Source of the DNA: Rubrivivax sp.
GTDB lineage: Bacteria; Pseudomonadota; Gammaproteobacteria; Burkholderiales; Burkholderiaceae_C
Direction: 5' to 3'
Assembly: GCA_027484885.1 (NCBI GenBank)
Contig: JAIXSD010000453.1
Span: 1 to 9,341 of the forward strand
DNA: 9,341 nt
Shown here: one piece after another, positions 5,536-9,341 of the stretch
Layout: every line of letters begins with the position of its first letter
How positions within the stretch are numbered: position 1 is the first letter of the stretch
Position numbers and translations under genes: made by a program
The notes under the pieces: model-generated
The model's input: the letters and a program-made list of their open reading frames with translations, nothing else
The model's database searches: none
What the model was told of the DNA's origin: nothing

Positions 5536-7458
5536 ATGGACGTGATCAGCAGCTTCACCAAGCGCTACGAGCGCACCCGCGTCGAAGAGCTCTCGCTCGA
5601 GGACTACCTCAACGAGTGCAAACGCAACCCCCTCGCCTACGCCACCGCGGCCGAGCGCATGCTCAAGGCCATCGGCGAGCCCGAGATGGTGGACACCCGC
5701 CACGACGCGCGCCTGTCCCGTCTGTTCGCCAACAAGACCATCAAGATCTACCCCGCCTTCGCCGAGTTCTACGGTCTCGAGGAAGCGATCGAACAGGTGG
5801 TCAGCTACTTCCGCCACGCCGCCCAAGGCCTGGAAGAAAAGAAGCAAATCCTCTACCTGCTGGGCCCGGTGGGCGGCGGCAAAAGCTCCATCGCCGAGCG
5901 GCTCAAAGGCCTGATGGAACAAGTGCCTTTCTACGCCCTGGCCGGCTCGCCGGTGAACGAATCGCCACTGGGCCTGTTTGACGTCAACGAAGACGGCCCC
6001 CTGCTGGAGCAGGAGTACGGCATTCCTCGGCGTTATCTGAACCGCATCCTCAGCCCCTGGGCGGTCAAGCGCCTTGATGAGTTTGGCGGTGACATCCGCC
6101 GCTTCAAGGTGGTCAAGCGCTACCCCAGTGTGCTCAAGCAAGTGGGTGTGGCCAAGACCGAGCCCGGCGATGAAAACAACCAGGACATCTCCAGCCTGGT
6201 CGGCAAGGTCGACATCCGCAAGCTGGAAACTTATGCCCAGGATGACCCCGATGCCTACAGCTACTCGGGCGGCCTCTGCCTGTCCAACCAAGGCCTGCTG
6301 GAGTTTGTGGAAATGTTCAAGGCACCGATCAAGGTGCTGCACCCCTTGCTGACCGCCACGCAGGAGGGCAATTACAAAGGCACCGAGGGCTTTGGCGCCA
6401 TCCCCTTCGATGGCGTGGTGCTGGCCCACAGCAATGAGAGCGAGTGGAAGACCTTCCGCAACAACAAGAACAACGAAGCCTTCCTGGACCGCATCTACAT
6501 TGTCAAAGTGCCCTACTGCCTGCGCGTCAGCGAGGAAGTAAAGATCTACGAGAAGCTGATCCGTGGCTCCTCGCTGGCCGATGCCAAATGCGCCCCGGGC
6601 ACGCTCAAGATGATGAGCCAGTTCGCCGTGCTGACGCGGCTGAAAGAGCCCGAAAACTCCTCGCTGTATTCCAAGATGCAGGTCTACGACGGTGAAAGCC
6701 TCAAAGACACCGACCCGCGCGCCAAGAGCTTCCAGGAGTACCGCGATTACGCCGGTGTCGACGAGGGCATGAGCGGCATTTCCACCCGCTTCGCCTACAA
6801 AATCCTGTCCAAGGTCTTCAACTTCGACAGCGCCGAGGTGGCGGCCAATCCAGTGCACCTGATGTATGTGCTGGAGCAGCAGATCGAGCGCGAGCAGTTC
6901 CCGAGCGAGGTGGAACAAAAGTACGTCGGCTTCATCAAGGAGGCGCTGGCGCCGCGCTACGCAGAGTTCATCGGCAAGGAGATCCAGACTGCGTATTTGG
7001 AGAGTTATTCCGAGTACGGCCAGAATATCTTCGACCGCTACGTCACCTACGCCGACTACTGGATCCAGGACCAGGAGTACCGCGACACCGACACCGGCGA
7101 GGTCTTCGACCGCGTGGCCCTGAATGCCGAGCTGGAAAAAATCGAGAAGCCGGCTGGCATCAGCAACCCCAAAGACTTCCGCAACGAGATCGTCAACTTC
7201 GTGCTGCGCGCGCGTGCCAACAACGCCGGCAAGAACCCCGCCTGGACCAGCTACGAGAAGCTGCGCACGGTGATCGAGAAGAAGATGTTCTCCAACACCG
7301 AGGAGTTGCTGCCGGTGATCAGCTTCAACGCCAAGGCCAGCGCCGACGAGGCCAAGAAGCACGAGAACTTCGTGCAGCGCATGGTCGACAAAGGCTACAC
7401 GGCCAAGCAGGTGCGGCTGCTGTGCGAGTGGTACCTGAGGGTCCGCAAGAGTTCTTGA
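5536..7458 (+). CDS. prkA: PrkA (YeaG) AAA+ family serine protein kinase
   Basis: A 640-residue PrkA/YeaG protein, close to the 644 residues of E. coli YeaG. The family joins an N-terminal AAA+ ATPase domain to a C-terminal kinase-like domain. It was described as a serine protein kinase, and in Bacillus a protease-like activity has also been reported. Seen here are the N-terminal FTKRYERTRVEELSLEDYL, the P-loop GPVGGGKSS (110-118), GSPVNESPLGLF, GLCLSNQGLLEFVEMFK, LAHSNESEW, and FLDRIYIVKVPYCLR, all characteristic of the family. It is cytosolic, with no signal peptide or membrane segment. It leads the three-gene module prkA-yeaH-spoVR, which in enterobacteria is induced in stationary phase and nitrogen starvation. 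The next gene follows after 37 bp. Confidence 0.96.
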   Translation: MDVISSFTKRYERTRVEELSLEDYLNECKRNPLAYATAAERMLKAIGEPEMVDTRHDARLSRLFANKTIKIYPAFAEFYGLEEAIEQVVSYFRHAAQGLEEKKQILYLLGPVGGGKSSIAERLKGLMEQVPFYALAGSPVNESPLGLFDVNEDGPLLEQEYGIPRRYLNRILSPWAVKRLDEFGGDIRRFKVVKRYPSVLKQVGVAKTEPGDENNQDISSLVGKVDIRKLETYAQDDPDAYSYSGGLCLSNQGLLEFVEMFKAPIKVLHPLLTATQEGNYKGTEGFGAIPFDGVVLAHSNESEWKTFRNNKNNEAFLDRIYIVKVPYCLRVSEEVKIYEKLIRGSSLADAKCAPGTLKMMSQFAVLTRLKEPENSSLYSKMQVYDGESLKDTDPRAKSFQEYRDYAGVDEGMSGISTRFAYKILSKVFNFDSAEVAANPVHLMYVLEQQIEREQFPSEVEQKYVGFIKEALAPRYAEFIGKEIQTAYLESYSEYGQNIFDRYVTYADYWIQDQEYRDTDTGEVFDRVALNAELEKIEKPAGISNPKDFRNEIVNFVLRARANNAGKNPAWTSYEKLRTVIEKKMFSNTEELLPVISFNAKASADEAKKHENFVQRMVDKGYTAKQVRLLCEWYLRVRKSS

Positions 7459-7495
7459 TGAGACCGAGGACGAGGCCACGCAGGAGCAAGCACCC

Positions 7496-8776
7496 ATGCT
7501 GCAGCAGATCATCGACCGAAGGCTTTCCGGCAAGAACAAGTCCATCGGCAACCGTGAGCGCTTCCTGCAGCGCCACAAGGCCCAGATCCGTGAGGCGGTG
7601 CGCCGCGCGGTGGATGGCCGCGGCATCCGCGACCTGGAGCGCGGCGAAGATGTGCACATCCCCAAGAAAGACCTGAGCGAGCCCGTCTTCGGCCACGGCG
7701 AGGGCGGCGTGCGCGAGGTGGTGCGGCCGGGCAATACCGAGCATGTCAAAGGCGACCGCATCGCCAAGCCCAAGGGCGGCGGTCAGGGCCAAGGCGGCGG
7801 GCAGGCCAGCGATTCCGGCGAGGGTGATGACGACTTCGTCTTCCACCTGAGCCGCGAAGAGTTCATGCAGGTGTTTTTCGAAGACCTGGCCCTGCCCAAT
7901 CTCGAACGCACCCAGTTGGCCGAAACCCCGGAATGGAAAAGCCACCGCGCCGGTTTCACCAACGACGGCACGCCGACCAACCTCCATGTGGTGCGCTCCA
8001 TGCGCGGCGCCCTGAGCCGCCGCATCGCCTTGGGCACCGGCAAGCGCCGCGAACTGCATGAGCTGGAAGAACGCCTGGCCCTGCTCAAGCGCGAGAACCC
8101 GGCCGAGCTGGAAGTGCAGCGCATGCTCAAGGAAACCGAGGACCGCATCGCCTTCCTCAAGCAGCGCATCGCGGCGATTCCGTTTCTCGACCCCATCGAC
8201 TTGCGCTTTCGCAACCGCGTGCGCACGCCGGTGCCGACCAGCCGGGCGGTGATGTTCTGCCTGATGGACGTGTCGGGCTCCATGGACGAAAGCCGCAAGG
8301 ACCTGGCCAAGCGCTTCTTCATCCTGCTCTACCTCTTCCTGACCCGGCATTACGAGAAGATCGATGTGGTCTTCATCCGCCACCACACCCAGGCGCAGGA
8401 GGTGGACGAGCAGAACTTCTTCCACGCCACCGAGACCGGCGGCACCGTGGTCTCCAGCGCCCTGGTGCTGATGGAGGAAATCATCCGCGCGCGCTATCCC
8501 AGCAGTGAATGGAACATCTACGGCGCCCAGGCCAGCGATGGCGACAACTGGCACCACGACAGCGGCCGCTGCCGCGAGCTGTTGGCCCAGCAGATCCTGC
8601 CGCTGTGCCGCTATTTCGCTTACGTGCAAGTGGCCGAGCAGGAACAGAACCTCTGGGACGAGTACAGCAAGCTCAGCGAAGAGGTGCGCCACTTCGCCAT
8701 GCGCAAGGCCACCGAAGCCGCGCAGATCTACCCGGTCTTCCGTGAGCTCTTCAAGAAGGAAGGGGCACAGGCATGA
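7496..8776 (+). CDS. yeaH: YeaH family (DUF444/UPF0229) VWA-like protein
   Basis: A 426-residue protein of the YeaH/UPF0229 (DUF444) family. The N-terminus MLQQIIDRRLSGKNKSIGNRERF is the family hallmark, and IRDLERGEDVHIPKKDLSEP follows. A glycine-rich acidic linker lies at about 93-113, and a probable coiled coil at about 183-227. A von Willebrand factor A-like fold begins at RAVMFCLMDVSGSMDES, with the metal-binding motif D258-V-S-G-S262, T317 in ETGGTVVSS, and the aspartates D348/D350 in QASDGDNW. Its biochemical role is unknown; it is thought to act with PrkA and SpoVR. AGGAG at 7482-7486, nine bases ahead, supports the start. Its stop overlaps the spoVR start (ATGA, 8773-8776). Confidence 0.94.
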   Translation: MLQQIIDRRLSGKNKSIGNRERFLQRHKAQIREAVRRAVDGRGIRDLERGEDVHIPKKDLSEPVFGHGEGGVREVVRPGNTEHVKGDRIAKPKGGGQGQGGGQASDSGEGDDDFVFHLSREEFMQVFFEDLALPNLERTQLAETPEWKSHRAGFTNDGTPTNLHVVRSMRGALSRRIALGTGKRRELHELEERLALLKRENPAELEVQRMLKETEDRIAFLKQRIAAIPFLDPIDLRFRNRVRTPVPTSRAVMFCLMDVSGSMDESRKDLAKRFFILLYLFLTRHYEKIDVVFIRHHTQAQEVDEQNFFHATETGGTVVSSALVLMEEIIRARYPSSEWNIYGAQASDGDNWHHDSGRCRELLAQQILPLCRYFAYVQVAEQEQNLWDEYSKLSEEVRHFAMRKATEAAQIYPVFRELFKKEGAQA

Positions 8777-9341
8777 GCCAGATCGAGAACCGCCGCCAGA
8801 TTGGCATTGCACCCGTGACCGATGAATACGGCGGCCGCCGCGGCCGCGCGCCCCTGCGCGAGATGAAACCCGCCGGCCCCCGCCCCGCCCAGCCCCTGCC
8901 CTCGCCCAGCGACTGGACCTTCGAGCTGATCGACGAGTACCACGACGTCATCCGCGCCACCGCCGAGCGCTACGGCCTGGACACCTATCCCAACCAGCTC
9001 GAGATCATCACCGCCGAGCAGATGATGGACGCGTATGCCTCAGTGGGCATGCCGGTCAATTACCGCCACTGGAGCTATGGCAAGGAGTTCATCGCCACCG
9101 AGCGCAACTACAAGCGCGGCCAGATGGGCCTGGCCTACGAGATCGTCATCAACTCCGACCCCTGCATCGCCTACCTGATGGAAGAGAACTCCATGGCCAT
9201 GCAGGCCCTGGTGATCGCCCATGCCAGCTACGGCCACAACAGCTTCTTCAAAGGCAATTACCTGTTCCGCATGTGGACGGATGCCTCCAGCATCATCGAC
9301 TACCTGGTCTATGCCAAGAACTTCGTCGCCGACTGCGAGCA
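8773..9341 (+). CDS. spoVR: SpoVR family protein (YcgB), 3' end cut off
   Basis: The first 189 residues of a SpoVR/YcgB family protein; the gene runs past the end of the window. The ATG at 8773 overlaps the yeaH stop by four bases. Residues 1-45 are a poorly conserved proline- and arginine-rich lead, followed by the family core: DWTFELIDEYHDVI, LDTYPNQLEIITAEQMMDAY, SVGMPVNYRHWSYGKEF, AYEIVINSDPCIAYLMEEN and YGHNSFFKGNYLFRMWTDASS. The name comes from Bacillus stage V sporulation, but in proteobacteria the gene belongs to the prkA-yeaH stress module and its function is unsettled. The usual H-A-C-Y-G-H motif of the E. coli protein reads H-A-S-Y-G-H here. Full members are about 500 residues, so roughly 60 percent is missing. 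Confidence 0.95.
   Translation, partial: MSQIENRRQIGIAPVTDEYGGRRGRAPLREMKPAGPRPAQPLPSPSDWTFELIDEYHDVIRATAERYGLDTYPNQLEIITAEQMMDAYASVGMPVNYRHWSYGKEFIATERNYKRGQMGLAYEIVINSDPCIAYLMEENSMAMQALVIAHASYGHNSFFKGNYLFRMWTDASSIIDYLVYAKNFVADCE

Noticed and set aside
5521..7773. A 750-codon open frame on the minus strand, opposite prkA and the start of yeaH
   Set aside because: It is fully antisense to prkA, whose protein matches a known family end to end. The translation is low-complexity and rich in L, A, V, G and H, as expected from the reverse of GC-rich codons. It has no recognisable motif.
7784..7835. GGC-rich repeat-like stretch in yeaH
   Set aside because: It encodes the glycine-rich linker found in this family and is not a DNA repeat of separate interest.
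7325..8812. A 495-codon open frame on the minus strand, opposite yeaH
   Set aside because: Antisense to the well-supported yeaH gene, with the same biased, motif-free composition.

Overview
The window is GC-rich chromosomal DNA from a proteobacterium. Gene order and protein style point to a betaproteobacterium of the order Burkholderiales, perhaps the Roseateles/Rubrivivax/Leptothrix group; that finer placement is inference from memory and was not tested. The order rsmG - parA ... parB is typical of the neighbourhood of the chromosomal replication origin. There are no tRNA or rRNA genes, CRISPR arrays, transposases or other signs of mobile DNA.

Layout. (1) 1-1488: the 3' part of rsmG (16S rRNA methyltransferase) and a complete parA, both on the + strand, with a near-consensus parS centromere site inside rsmG. 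(2) 1496-4298: four genes that separate parA from parB. These are a two-part GNAT acetyltransferase on +, then a second small GNAT enzyme and a short-type argC on the - strand that share a GTGA stop/start overlap, then a small RBBP9/YdeN-type serine hydrolase on +. (3) 4314-5225: parB, 15 bp behind the hydrolase. (4) 5226-5535: a 310-bp non-coding gap with two terminator-like hairpins, an extra inverted repeat that overlaps one of them, and a structured leader just before the next operon. (5) 5536-9341: the stress/stationary-phase module prkA (yeaG) - yeaH - spoVR (ycgB), with spoVR cut by the window end.

How the genes work together. ParA, ParB and parS form the chromosome segregation machine: ParB loads on parS as a CTP-dependent clamp and ParA moves the complex. 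The genes between parA and parB are metabolic or of unknown role, and nothing in the sequence ties them to segregation except position. The last three genes are a conserved set (AAA+ PrkA kinase/ATPase, VWA-like DUF444 protein, SpoVR) that is co-transcribed in many proteobacteria. Here a 37-bp gap with a clear ribosome site and an ATGA overlap support a single transcript.

I did not find a clearly new defence or mobile system. The most interesting non-routine signals are the split parA/parB locus with one strong and one weak parS-like palindrome, and the structured RNA leader ahead of prkA.
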